Assembly (NCBI GenBank): GCA_963773635.1
Contig: CAVZBW010000005.1
Span: 992,001 to 1,056,000, forward strand
Direction of reading: 5' to 3'
Length of the DNA stretch: 64,000 nt
From: CAVZBW01 sp963773635
Lineage (GTDB): Bacteria; Actinomycetota; Acidimicrobiia; Acidimicrobiales; RAAP-2
The notes under the pieces were generated by a model. It was not told where the DNA came from. It did not search any database and saw nothing but the letters and a program-made list of their open reading frames with translations. This document shows, piece after piece, positions 1 through 7,353 of the stretch (positions within the stretch are counted from its first letter, which is position 1; the number at the start of each line of letters is the position of its first letter). The translations under genes and the position numbers were made by a program.

Positions 1-440
1 CTCTTGGGGTGACAACGTGTCTAGCCGCGATCTGGATCGTCGTCTCCTCGCGTCTATTTCATTCTGAACTCGTGGTGCCACATCGATTCACAACCGTTTC
101 AGTGGGTTTTGCTAGTGGCGTCTTAAATACGTCCCTGGCCACCAATGGACCGCCACTTGTCTATGAACTCCGTCGCACGGGGTTTCATGATGACAGGTTT
201 CGAGCCACCATCTCTGCTGTCTTCCTACTCTCGAATCTCATCGGCCTCCCTCTTCTAGCCCTCGCCGGACTGATCACACCCTTCGACCTTGCTTTCGCCG
301 CCTTTTCACTGGTGGCTTGCCTGGCGGGCATCGCCGTGGGCTCGCGGATAAGTGGTCGGATGGAGTCATCTCACTTTGCGTGGGCGGTCGATATTCTGCT
401 CATGGCAACCGGTGTCCTCACGATCTCAAAGGCGATCTGA
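1..440 (+). CDS. TauE/SafE-family membrane permease, C-terminal part (partial at window edge)
   Basis: The frame is already open at the window edge, so only the C-terminal ~145 residues are visible; the GTG at position 9 is probably internal. The protein is hydrophobic, with at least three membrane segments: one around FLLSNLIGLPLLALAGLI, one around FAAFSLVACLAGIAVG, and a terminal one in DILLMATGVLTISKAI. The repeat signature ATNGPPLVYEL followed by FRATISAVFL is typical of the second half of TauE/SafE (DUF81) sulfite/organosulfonate exporter-type proteins. Substrate cannot be inferred. GC is visibly lower than in the core of the window, like the rest of the first kilobases. Confidence 0.8.
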   Translation, partial: LGVTTCLAAIWIVVSSRLFHSELVVPHRFTTVSVGFASGVLNTSLATNGPPLVYELRRTGFHDDRFRATISAVFLLSNLIGLPLLALAGLITPFDLAFAAFSLVACLAGIAVGSRISGRMESSHFAWAVDILLMATGVLTISKAI

Positions 441-656
441 TGAGTTAGGCGGCGGTGACTTTGACGGACGCAAGACACGTCTGCCGACACCCGCTTACCC
501 TGCCCCCTATCGCCGGACTTGTTCGCGGCTATGCGGCACCCGGGGGGCGGCGGGTGTCATAGAGTCGGGGATCGGCAATCCGCCGGGGCAGCGCTGGCTT
601 GCTGCAAGCTCTCGTTGGGCTACCGCCAATTGCCTTCGGACCGTGCCCTAAGGGCC

Positions 657-1049
657 ATGAATCGTGTGCATCGGATACTGCTCGGCGCTTCGGGCGGTCG
701 ACTCGGTTGGCGGTTCTCTGGGATGCCTGTGATCGAGCTGACCACGACCGGCAGAAAGAGCGGCCAGCCACGCACGACCATGCTCACTTCGCCCTACCAA
801 GAGGACTCCGCCGTCGTGGTTGTAGCCTCCCGAGGCGGCGACGATAAAGATCCCCCTGCAGATTGCGGGTCTCGCGGGGGCAACTGCCTGGACCGTCCGA
901 GGGCTCTTGTGGGCAGGACGCCGCAAGAGGCAGAAGCCGGAAAGTCGGAGTTGAATCAAGAGAACCGGGTGTCCGAGTTCGCCGGCTGCGTGGCCAGGCG
1001 TCGATGTGAGGGCTTGGCTGATTCTCCCATGACCAGGAGGATCCGCTAG
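657..1049 (+). pseudogene. Truncated deazaflavin(F420)-dependent nitroreductase-family fragment with an unrelated tail
   Basis: From ATG 657 the first ~65 residues match the N-terminal half of the Ddn/nitroreductase-related F420-binding family: MNRVHRILLGASGGRLGW, then VIELTTTGRKSGQPRTTML and a VVVVASRGGDDKDP strand where the family continues HPAWFLNL. After DKDP the similarity ends and the frame runs 60 codons of low-complexity arginine-rich sequence to a TAG. In another frame the following DNA (about 840-955) reads IKIPLQIAGLAGATAW and ends in a basic tail and stop, which looks like the C-terminus of some other membrane protein. I read this as a deletion fusion of two gene remnants. The family normally has ~140 residues with the fold completed by the missing half, so activity is unlikely. 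Confidence 0.6.
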
Positions 1050-1223
1050 GACCAGCCCCGACACCGCATCGACGTCGATCAAGACGCCAGAACCTGACTG
1101 TCTCACTGACCCGGCCTACGTAGCCGCGGCAGCGTTCCTAGCTCGCTACAGGAACCGTACGCTCGACGCCTACCGCCATGACCTGCGCGGCTGCTTCCAG
1201 TGGGCCGCCGGACTTGACCTCGA
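1048..1223 (+). pseudogene. Tyrosine recombinase (integrase), N-terminal fragment cut by IS21
   Basis: Frame 1 from 1048 reads TSPDTASTSIK..., then LTDPAYVAAAAFLARYRNRT, LDAYRHDLRGCFQWAAGLDL. This is the N-terminal SAM-like core-binding domain of an XerC/D-type recombinase. It stops at the IS21 left end at 1224 and resumes at 4983 in frame (DLDV-LEATRPHIELY). No ATG, GTG or TTG precedes it. A perfect AGGAGG sits at 1035-1040, and seven bases further, where a start should be, is AGG (1048-1050) followed by ACC AGC CCC, so the start codon itself may have been lost by substitution. The rest of the gene is described at 4983-5724. Confidence 0.75.
1219..1223. repeat. Left target-site duplication of the IS21-family element (CTCGA)
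   Basis: CTCGA directly abuts the left terminus of the element and is repeated as CTCGA at 4983-4987 directly after the right terminus. Dropping one copy plus the element rejoins the recombinase gene in frame. Five bases fits the 4-8 bp duplications known for IS21-family insertions. Confidence 0.85.
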
Positions 1224-1299
1224 TGTGCGCGATCTCTGAAACCCGCGTTCTGTAATCACTGAAACCCGCGATCGGCGATCAGCCAAGCCCGCGTTCTGT
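1224..1299. repeat. IS21 left-end terminal and subterminal repeat array
   Basis: After the terminal TGTGCGC, the motif CCCGCGTTCTGT occurs at 1242-1253 and again at 1288-1299, with CCCGCGATCGGCGATCAG (1265-1282) between them. Multiple short repeats near each end are a known IS21 feature and serve as IstA binding sites. Confidence 0.75.
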
Positions 1300-1424
1300 G
1301 CGCAGCCGACCCCGCGTTGAGCTGACTCCTGGGTTCCTCCTGGCCGGGATCCACCTGGCCGGGCATGGGCCCCTCCAGGGTCTTGGGCAACCACTGCACC
1401 AAGCCCACTGGAGGGACCACGGAA

Positions 1425-2723
1425 ATGATGACTCAGGAGGAGTTCATGGATGTCATGGCGATGAAGCGCCAGGGCCTCAGCATCAAGGAGATCGCCGAGG
1501 AGACCGGCTATCACCCGAGCACCATCAGCAACTGGTTGAAGAACGGAGGTCCGACCGAGAAGCGTACGCGGGTGACCCCGGCGGTGATCGACGAGCACTG
1601 GGCGGCCAGGATCGCAGACTTGGTCCGGTCGGCACCGCGACTGTTGGCCACCAGTGTGTTCGAGCTGATCAGTGCCGAGGGGTATTCCGGCTCCTACGCG
1701 ACCGTGGCCCGGCACCTGAACGACCTGCGGGGTCCGAGGTTCACCGCAGCACCGGCCGCGTCGACTCGGATCGTGACGGCGCCTGGTGAGGAGTGTCAGT
1801 TCGACTGGTCGGACGTGTCGCACTGGACGAGGGAGTGGGGACTCGGGGACATCCAGTGCTTCTCGGCCGTCTTGTCGTGGTCCCGGATGCGGATCTGGTG
1901 GTTCGCCCGCTGCATCGACCGGGAGTACACCTTCGAGGGCCTGGTGCGGTTCTTCGAGTCCGTCGGCGGTGTGCCCAAGGTGTGCCGCACCGACCGGATG
2001 GGCGCACTGGGCCAGTCCCAGGGCCGGCGGTTCACCCTGCACCCGCCGGCGGCCGAGTTCGCTCAGTTCCACCACACCGAGATCCGGGCCTGCCAGGCCA
2101 AAGACGCCAAGCGAAAGGGCAAGGTCGAGCGCCCCTTTCGTGACGTGAAGGAGCGGTTCCTCGAAGAGTGCGCCGCCACCGGCGCGCCCAAGAGTGTGGG
2201 CGAGCTCAACCGGTGGGCAGGTCTGTGGATCACCGATCGCATCCACGGACGACTCCACCGAGGCATGGGGGAGGTCCCGGCCGAGCGCTACCTGATCGAG
2301 GCCCCGATGCTGCCGCCGCTGCCCCGCCGTCGCTTCGACACCGCCTACGTGGAGACCCGACGGGTGCACGTGGCGATCCCCCGGATCGAGTGGCGCGGCG
2401 TGCACTACTCGGTGCCGCCGCAGTGTCTCGGCCAGAAGGTCGAAGTGCGCCACGAGGTGGACTCGTCCACCATCGAGATCCGTTGGGCCGGGGAGGTGGT
2501 GGGCACCCACACCGTCGCAGACCCCACAACCGGCGAGGTGTGGGATCCCGGGCACTGGGAAGCCGCCCAGCGGGCGGCCCTCGGCCGCAGTCGAGGTCGT
2601 CACCTGTCGGTCGTCCTTCCCGACGAGAAACCGGTTCAGGTTCCACTCCGCCTGGACATCGAGGGCGACGTGGACGTCGAGGTCCCCGACCTCTCCCGCT
2701 ATGGCACGGAGGCCGGGTCGTGA
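1425..2723 (+). CDS. istA: IS21-family transposase IstA
   Basis: 432 residues from ATG 1425, which has GGAGGG about 9 bases upstream; an upstream in-frame start at 1365 would only add unrelated residues. The N-terminus carries a helix-turn-helix (LSIKEIAEETGYHPSTISNW). The central DDE/RNase H-like integrase core shows the first Asp in ECQFDWSDV, the second in VCRTDRMGAL and the Glu in KGKVERPFRDV. The C-terminal beta-barrel-like region (YVETRRVHVAIPRIEWRGV) is typical of IstA. IstA performs the cut-and-join chemistry on the ends and needs the IstB ATPase. The gene is intact; its partner is not. Confidence 0.93.
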   Translation: MMTQEEFMDVMAMKRQGLSIKEIAEETGYHPSTISNWLKNGGPTEKRTRVTPAVIDEHWAARIADLVRSAPRLLATSVFELISAEGYSGSYATVARHLNDLRGPRFTAAPAASTRIVTAPGEECQFDWSDVSHWTREWGLGDIQCFSAVLSWSRMRIWWFARCIDREYTFEGLVRFFESVGGVPKVCRTDRMGALGQSQGRRFTLHPPAAEFAQFHHTEIRACQAKDAKRKGKVERPFRDVKERFLEECAATGAPKSVGELNRWAGLWITDRIHGRLHRGMGEVPAERYLIEAPMLPPLPRRRFDTAYVETRRVHVAIPRIEWRGVHYSVPPQCLGQKVEVRHEVDSSTIEIRWAGEVVGTHTVADPTTGEVWDPGHWEAAQRAALGRSRGRHLSVVLPDEKPVQVPLRLDIEGDVDVEVPDLSRYGTEAGS

Positions 2724-3070
2724 CCGATTCCCTCTATGAGCAGCTAAAGGACGACCTCGGGTACTTGGGGCTCAACCGTTCGGCCGAGTGCTTCGCCACC
2801 TTGGCCGAGGAAGCCAAGGCCCAGGAGTGGAGCCACATCGAGTTCCTGGCCCGGGTGGTCGGTGAGCAGGCGTCGGCCACGGTCAACCGCAAGCTCGCGG
2901 CTCGCCTGCGCTTCGCCCGGTTCCCATTTCGCCGGACGCTGGCCGACTTCGACTTCGAGTTCCAACCCACCCTCGACCCCAAGTTGGTCGCCGACCTGGC
3001 CACGCTCCGGTTCATCGAGGAGAACCGTCCCATCTTGTTCCTGGGCCAGCCTGGGTGCGGCAAGACCCAT

Positions 3071-3340
3071 TGTGAGACTGGATCCACCGGTCCATCCAGG
3101 ACAGGAGTCAGGGTTGGCGCCGGTGGCTCGACGTGACTCGAAGACTCATTGCCGCCGCGACAGCGGCTGGCCTTGCTTTGGATATGTCCGTTGAGCTGCC
3201 AGCGCCGGCCCGGATCCCGCACACCTTGGCCTGATCAGAAGCCTGTCCGTCTCGAAGAGGCGTGACCCATCACAGTCCTGCCGCGCGGCTCCACCCCGGA
3301 CCGGCACCGACAACCCGCCGTCCATCATGGAGGAACCCAT
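3071..3340 (+). ncRNA. Predicted IS110 bridge (seek) RNA region
   Basis: This 270-bp stretch between the element's left edge and the recombinase start has no convincing reading frame. IS110-group elements encode here a structured RNA whose two loops pair with target and donor DNA. Visible structure includes a near-palindrome at 3079-3098 centred on ACCGGT and a GCCGC/GCGGC hairpin around 3150-3167. I did not fold the RNA; placement rests on family knowledge and on the unusual length of the untranslated leader. RNA ends are unknown. Confidence 0.5.
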
Positions 3341-4414
3341 ATGCGCCTTGCTGACCACGTCGACTTCGTGATCGGGGTCGACACCCACAAGCTGTCCCAC
3401 ACCCTCGGTCTGGTGAGCACAGGTGGCGTCGAGCTCGACGACGTCACGTTCGCCACCGACGCGTTCGGCTACCGCAAGATGCTGGCGTGGGCCAACAAGC
3501 GCACGGCAGACCCGTCGCGCCGATGCTGGGCCATCGAGGGAACCGGAAGCTTCGGGTCGGGCCTCACGACCTACCTACTCGAGCAGGGTGAATGGGTGGT
3601 CGAGATCGACCGTCCCAAGCGACCGGCCCGCCGCAACGGTGCCAAGTCTGACGTCCTCGACGCCTACCGGGCAGCCCGCGAGGCACTGGCCCGTCCGCAC
3701 CTGGCTCAACCGCGACGACGAGGCGTCCGCGAGGCGATCCGTGTCCTTCTATGCACCCGGGAAGGTGCCGTTCGTTCTCGGACCCGAGCCTTGTGCCACC
3801 TCCAGGCTCTCATCGTGAACGCGCCAGCCCAGCTTCGTGACCAGCTCCGACGCGACGCCGTCGAGGTCCAAGTGGAGCGCTGCGCCCGGCTGCGGGTCTA
3901 TGCCGAGCACAGCATCGAACATCGCTCGACCGTGCGCGCCCTTCGGGCGACCGCCCGACGCATCCAGGTCCTGAGCGCCGAAGCCGATGACTTGGAAGCC
4001 GAGCTCGAACTCCTGGTCGCTGAGCACGCGCCCGAGCTACTCGCCGAGCCAGGCGTGGGCACCATCTCGGCGGCTCAGGTCATCAACGCCTGGTCACACA
4101 CTGGCCGGATCCGCTCGGAAGCAGCGTTCGCCATGCTGTCCGGATCGGCGCCCGTCCCCGCCTCGTCGGGCAAAATCGTCCGCCACCGGCTGAACCGAGG
4201 CGGTGACCGTCAGCTCAATCGAGCCCTACACACCATCGTTCTGTCGCGCATGCGTTTTCACGACGAGACCAAGGCCTACGTCACCCGCCGCACCGCCGAG
4301 GGCCTTACGCCGCGCGAGATCAAGCGGTGTCTGAAGCGTTACGTTGCCCGTCGGCTGTTCCGGGCGCTGGAAGCGGCCAAGCCCAGTGCTCCGGCCGTGG
4401 TCATGGCCGCTTGA
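3341..4414 (+). CDS. IS110-family DEDD recombinase/transposase
   Basis: 357 residues with GGAGG about 8 bases before ATG 3341. The N-terminal RuvC-like DEDD domain shows VIGVDTHKLSHT (first Asp), AIEGTGSFG (Glu) and the Asp pair around GAKSDVLDAYRAA. A coiled central segment follows (RRIQVLSAEADDLEAELELL). The C-terminal IS116/IS110/IS902 domain contains PGVGTISAAQV and MLSGSAPVPASSGK, where the catalytic serine of the Tnp domain resides. It acts with a bridge RNA to insert DNA at a programmed site without making double-strand breaks by DDE chemistry. The frame is complete, so the element could still be active. It lies in the same orientation as istB. Confidence 0.93.
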   Translation: MRLADHVDFVIGVDTHKLSHTLGLVSTGGVELDDVTFATDAFGYRKMLAWANKRTADPSRRCWAIEGTGSFGSGLTTYLLEQGEWVVEIDRPKRPARRNGAKSDVLDAYRAAREALARPHLAQPRRRGVREAIRVLLCTREGAVRSRTRALCHLQALIVNAPAQLRDQLRRDAVEVQVERCARLRVYAEHSIEHRSTVRALRATARRIQVLSAEADDLEAELELLVAEHAPELLAEPGVGTISAAQVINAWSHTGRIRSEAAFAMLSGSAPVPASSGKIVRHRLNRGGDRQLNRALHTIVLSRMRFHDETKAYVTRRTAEGLTPREIKRCLKRYVARRLFRALEAAKPSAPAVVMAA

Positions 4415-4416
4415 CA
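4411..4416 (+). promoter_or_regulatory. Perfect -35 hexamer (TTGACA) at the IS110 right end
   Basis: TTGACA overlaps the recombinase stop codon and lies 13 bases from the right edge. In a circularised element (4429 joined to 3070) it would point into the left end, with GAGACT at a 17-base spacing as a weak -10. Junction promoters of this kind, with -35 in the right end and -10 in the left end, are known for IS110-family circles. Confidence 0.5.
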
Positions 4417-4946
4417 GCCATAGAAGCATCCTGGCGGTGGCGCTGGCCACGACCGCGGTCGAGTCTGGGTATCGGGGCTACTTCACGACCGCTGACGACA
4501 TGGTCAACACCTTGGTGAAGGCCAAGCGGGAAGGCACCTTCGCCACCAAGCTCAAGACCCTCACCGCCCCGAGCGTGCTGGTCATCGACGACGTTGGACT
4601 GCTTCCCATCGAACGGGGTGGTGCCGGTGTCTTCTTCCACGTGGTGAACACCCGCTATGAGCGGGGCCACCCGACGCTCATCACCACCAACCGGGGACTC
4701 CCCGAGTGGGGCGAGATCTTCGGGGACCCGGTCGTTGCCGCCGCCATCCTCGACCGCCTCATGCACAACGCGGTTGTGTTCAACATCAAGGGACCGTCCT
4801 GGCGGATGCGTGAGCACCACGCCCTCGAGCAGGCCAGCGCCGGCAGTCCTGACCACGACTCAGGAAGGAGGCGCCGCTAACCTTTCCCCTTGAGGAACCG
4901 AGATCAGGTCAGCGCGGCTTTCGTTGATCGCCAAACGCGAGATTCA

Positions 4947-4982
4947 CTGATCGCAGATCGCGGGGTCCGGTGAGAGCGCACA
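4947..4982. repeat. IS21 right-end terminal and subterminal repeats
   Basis: On the minus strand, from the edge inwards, it reads TGTGCGC and then CCCGCGATCTGCGATCAG (4964-4947), a one-mismatch match to the left-end repeat at 1265-1282. This defines the right end together with the CTCGA copy that follows. Confidence 0.75.
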
Positions 4983-4987
4983 CTCGA
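4983..4987. repeat. Right target-site duplication of the IS21-family element (CTCGA)
   Basis: Second copy of the CTCGA found at 1219-1223, directly after the element's terminal GCGCACA. Confidence 0.85.
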
Positions 4988-5724
4988 TGTGCTCGAGGCC
5001 ACCCGACCTCACATCGAGCTGTACCGCGGGTGGCTCGGGGAGCGCTGTTTGGCTGCGTCCACCATTGACCGGCGCCTCTCCACAGTTTGCGGGTTCTACC
5101 GCTTTGCCCACATCGATGGGCGTGTCCTATCGAACCCGGCCCAGTACGTGCGCCGACCCCGGGTTCACCCTTCGGAAGGTCGCGGCCTCGACCGGTCCGA
5201 ACTGGGGAGGTTCCTATTCGCCGCGGAGCGCTACGACCACGACCACTCCGCGCTAGCGGTCCTGCTCGGCCTGAACGGCCTTCGGGTCTCCGAAGCATGT
5301 GCCACCAACATCGAGGACCTCGGAGTCGAGCGTGGCCACCGAACCTTGCGGATCCTCGGGAAAGGCAGTAAGCCCGACGTCATCCCGCTCGTGCCTCCGC
5401 ACAGCGCGGACCATCGATCTGGCGGTCGGTGAACGCTGCCAGGGCGCGGTCCTGTGCCGTCGCGACGGTCAACGCCTCGACCGGCGCACTGCTCACGGCT
5501 GGGTTCGTTCCATTGGCAAGCGAGCCGGGCTCGGGCTGGTCCACCCGCACATGCTGCGAGCCGCGTTCATCATGGCCGCCCTCGACGCAGGTGTCCCACT
5601 TCGCGACGTGCAGATCGCCGCCCGCCATGCGGATCCTCGTACCACCACGGTCTACGACCGGCGCCGCCAGAACTTCGACCGCCACGCCGCCTACATCGTC
5701 GTAGCCTTTGTCACGGGCGGGTAA
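4983..5724 (+). pseudogene. Tyrosine recombinase (integrase), C-terminal fragment with one internal frameshift
   Basis: This continues the gene fragment at 1048-1223 in frame. It completes the SAM-like domain (LEATRPHIELYRGWL, STVCGFYRFAHI) and contains the whole catalytic domain: Arg in NGLRVSEACA, Lys in LGKGSK, HxxR in HPHMLR, His in ARHADPR and the nucleophile Tyr in TVYDRRR. All catalytic residues are present. At about 5396-5400 the frame shifts by +1: VPLVP continues as RTARTIDLAVGER only in the next frame. One extra C in CCTCCGC explains it. The gene thus carries the IS insertion, this frameshift and possibly a lost start. No attachment site could be recognised nearby. Confidence 0.85.
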
Positions 5725-5878
5725 CAGGCGGACGTTTCCGACACCGTTCGGCACCATGGGGATAGTCCTGTCGAGCCAATGAAGTTCCGCCCCGTCCCCA
5801 GCAATTCCGCTCCGATGTCAATCGAGTACATGACGTAGGTCCCTTGTACCGCCCCGTCCAGGGTCCCAGACTTGCCAT

Positions 5879-6613
5879 ATGACATTCGGGCGCAAGATCG
5901 TAGGTTCGGCGGGCGTGGCTGCCGTCGTTTATGGGGTTTGGGTGCGCCCTCGGCTCTGGCGCTGGGGCGCAACCGACGAGGAAGTCTCTGGTCCGTATCC
6001 GGGCGCTGACCTGGTGCCAGAGGGCGAGCGGGGGGCGACGATGGGCGTCACGATCGAGGCGCCACCAGATCAGGTCTGGCCGTGGCTTGTTCAGATGGGC
6101 GGTGACCGCGGGGGCTGGTATTCATGGGACCGACTCGACAACGGGGGACGCCCAAGTGCCCAGGAGGTCCACCCTGAGTGGCAAGAGCTGGCCGTGGGCG
6201 ACTACGTGAAGTACTGGACACGGAGTGGTCCCGTTGACGCGTGGGAGGTTGCAGCCCTCGAACCGAATCGCTTCTTGGCATTGCGTGGGTTGATGGATCT
6301 GCGAGGCCGTAACCTCGATCCGAAGCAACCGCGGCCATCGTCTTATGTCGAGGGACTCTGGTGCTTCATGTTGAACGAACTTTCTGGGGGACAAACACGC
6401 CTGGTCATCGGCGGCTACCAGGCCATTCGCCCGCGATGGATTGAGCGCTTCGTCAACTATTGGCTCTACCTCCCAGTCACCTGGATCATGCAAGCACGCA
6501 TGTTGGTCGTGCTCAAGCGGAACATCGAACGAGCGGCTGGAGTGCGACCGCACACAGTGCCCTCACGAGAGGATCCCCGGTTGAAAACCAAGACACTGTC
6601 GGTGACCGCGTGA
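5879..6613 (+). CDS. SRPBCC-fold (polyketide cyclase/START-like) protein
   Basis: 244 residues. A hydrophobic N-terminal segment (KIVGSAGVAAVVYGVWV) may anchor it in the membrane. The core has the SRPBCC pattern GVTIEAPPDQVWPWLVQMGGDRGGWYSWD, followed by VKYWTRSGPVDAWEV and later strands up to LVIGGYQAIRPRW. Such proteins bind hydrophobic ligands in a helix-grip cavity; the ligand here is unknown. A flavodoxin-like gene follows 49 bases downstream on the same strand, so the two may be co-transcribed. Lower GC than the core genome. Confidence 0.8.
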   Translation: MTFGRKIVGSAGVAAVVYGVWVRPRLWRWGATDEEVSGPYPGADLVPEGERGATMGVTIEAPPDQVWPWLVQMGGDRGGWYSWDRLDNGGRPSAQEVHPEWQELAVGDYVKYWTRSGPVDAWEVAALEPNRFLALRGLMDLRGRNLDPKQPRPSSYVEGLWCFMLNELSGGQTRLVIGGYQAIRPRWIERFVNYWLYLPVTWIMQARMLVVLKRNIERAAGVRPHTVPSREDPRLKTKTLSVTA

Positions 6614-6662
6614 TCAGAGGCGCAACATCGCGTCATCGTCGAGGCGTTGAAAGGCAGGTTCG

Positions 6663-7184
6663 ATGAAGATCCTCGTAACCGTCGCGTCGAAGCATGGTTC
6701 GACGGACGAAATAGCGAAAGCGATCGGGTCCGAGCTTGCGACCCGCGGGCTCGACGTTTCCGTAGTGCCCGTACAAGATGTCCAGACGATCGACGGATAC
6801 GACGCCGTCGTTTTGGGGAGTGCCATCCATATGGGTCAATGGATGAAGCCCGCGAAGGAGTTTGCGGCACGCGAGGCTGCGATCCTCGGCTCGCGTCCAG
6901 TGTGGTTGTTCTCGAGTGGCCCGGTGACAGACCGGTCTAGGCCGGATGACCCGGCTGACCGACGTCAGGGCGATCAGATCGCGGAGTCGCTTGCGGCCCG
7001 TGAGCACCGCGTCTTCCGAGGCAAGCTGGACAAACGTGGACTGAGCGTCGCCGAGCGCGCACTCGTGCGGATCGCGAAGGCCCCTTCTGAAGATCAGCGA
7101 GATTGGGAAGAGATCCGAATATGGGCTTCTGAAATCGGTGCGGCGCTGATTGACTCGCGGCCGTTGCATCCCGCCGCCGACTGA
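6663..7184 (+). CDS. Flavodoxin-domain protein (HemG-like)
   Basis: 173 residues. ILVTVASKHGSTDEIAKAIG is the FMN phosphate-binding loop, YDAVVLGSAIHMGQWMKPA the second FMN-contacting loop, and RPVWLFSSGPV the third strand of a flavodoxin fold. This arrangement resembles flavodoxin-domain proteins annotated as HemG-like menaquinone-dependent protoporphyrinogen oxidases, but actinobacterial members are often of unknown substrate. A Shine-Dalgarno-like GGCAGG precedes ATG 6663. No haem genes are nearby, so a HemG role is not supported by context. Confidence 0.82.
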   Translation: MKILVTVASKHGSTDEIAKAIGSELATRGLDVSVVPVQDVQTIDGYDAVVLGSAIHMGQWMKPAKEFAAREAAILGSRPVWLFSSGPVTDRSRPDDPADRRQGDQIAESLAAREHRVFRGKLDKRGLSVAERALVRIAKAPSEDQRDWEEIRIWASEIGAALIDSRPLHPAAD

Positions 7185-7353
7185 CCATCCCGTACTTGCC
7201 GGTGCCGGTTGGGTCTTGGGTGCCCCAGAACGCCGGGACTGGGGCCTCAGTTAGCGCGGCGACTGGTGTGGCAGATAGCTTTTACTCCCCGAGAGTTGCC
7301 AGCCAAAGAGGTAGCATTCGCTGCGTCCACGAGGTGCGAAGTGGAGAAAAGAG

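Larger units (their letters stand above)
3070..4429 (+). mobile_element. IS110-family insertion sequence nested in istB
   Basis: Boundaries come from the exact restoration of istB: removing 1,360 bp (3070-4429, or shifted by one base) rejoins the codons for Lys-Thr-His-Leu. There are no inverted repeats and no clear target duplication, as usual for IS110. The element has a 271-bp noncoding left end, a DEDD recombinase (3341-4414) and a very short 15-bp right end. A long left noncoding region and a short right end fit the IS110 group, where the bridge RNA is encoded upstream of the recombinase. The trinucleotide CAT occurs at both edges (3068-3070 and 4427-4429) and may be part of the recombination core. 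Confidence 0.88.
2720..4880 (+). pseudogene. istB: IS21 helper ATPase IstB, interrupted by an IS110-family element
   Basis: IstB is the AAA+ (DnaC-like) ATPase that selects target DNA for IstA. The GTG at 2720 overlaps the istA stop (GTGA). The first part (2720-3069) ends within the P-loop LGQPGCGKTH. The second part (4430-4880) resumes LAVALATTAVESGYRG and carries Walker B (VLVIDDVGLLP) and the sensor region LITTNRGLPEW. Joining 3069 to 4430 gives one frame of 266 residues, normal length for IstB, with the GKTH-LAVAL junction intact. The host gene is therefore undamaged apart from the 1,360-bp insertion. As it stands only a truncated protein ending just after the P-loop could be made. Confidence 0.92.
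1224..4982 (+). mobile_element. IS21-family insertion sequence, itself carrying an IS110-family insertion
   Basis: The element begins TGTGCGC at 1224 and ends GCGCACA at 4982, so the tips are perfect 7-bp inverted repeats with the 5'-TG...CA-3' ends usual for IS21. It is flanked by CTCGA duplications. Inside are istA (1425-2723) and istB (2720-4880), overlapping by GTGA as usual. Subterminal repeats CCCGCGATCGGCGATCAG (1265-1282) and the inverted near-copy at 4947-4964 are expected transposase binding sites. Without the nested IS110 element the length is about 2.4 kb, normal for the family. It interrupts a tyrosine recombinase gene. Because istB is broken, the copy should be unable to move by itself. 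Confidence 0.92.

Noticed and set aside
1..5724. Integrative element or prophage anchored by the tyrosine recombinase
   Set aside because: No attachment repeats, tRNA or phage genes nearby, and the recombinase is broken in more than one way.
6663..7184. Calling the flavodoxin gene hemG
   Set aside because: Only the flavodoxin fold is evident, with no haem-pathway neighbours.
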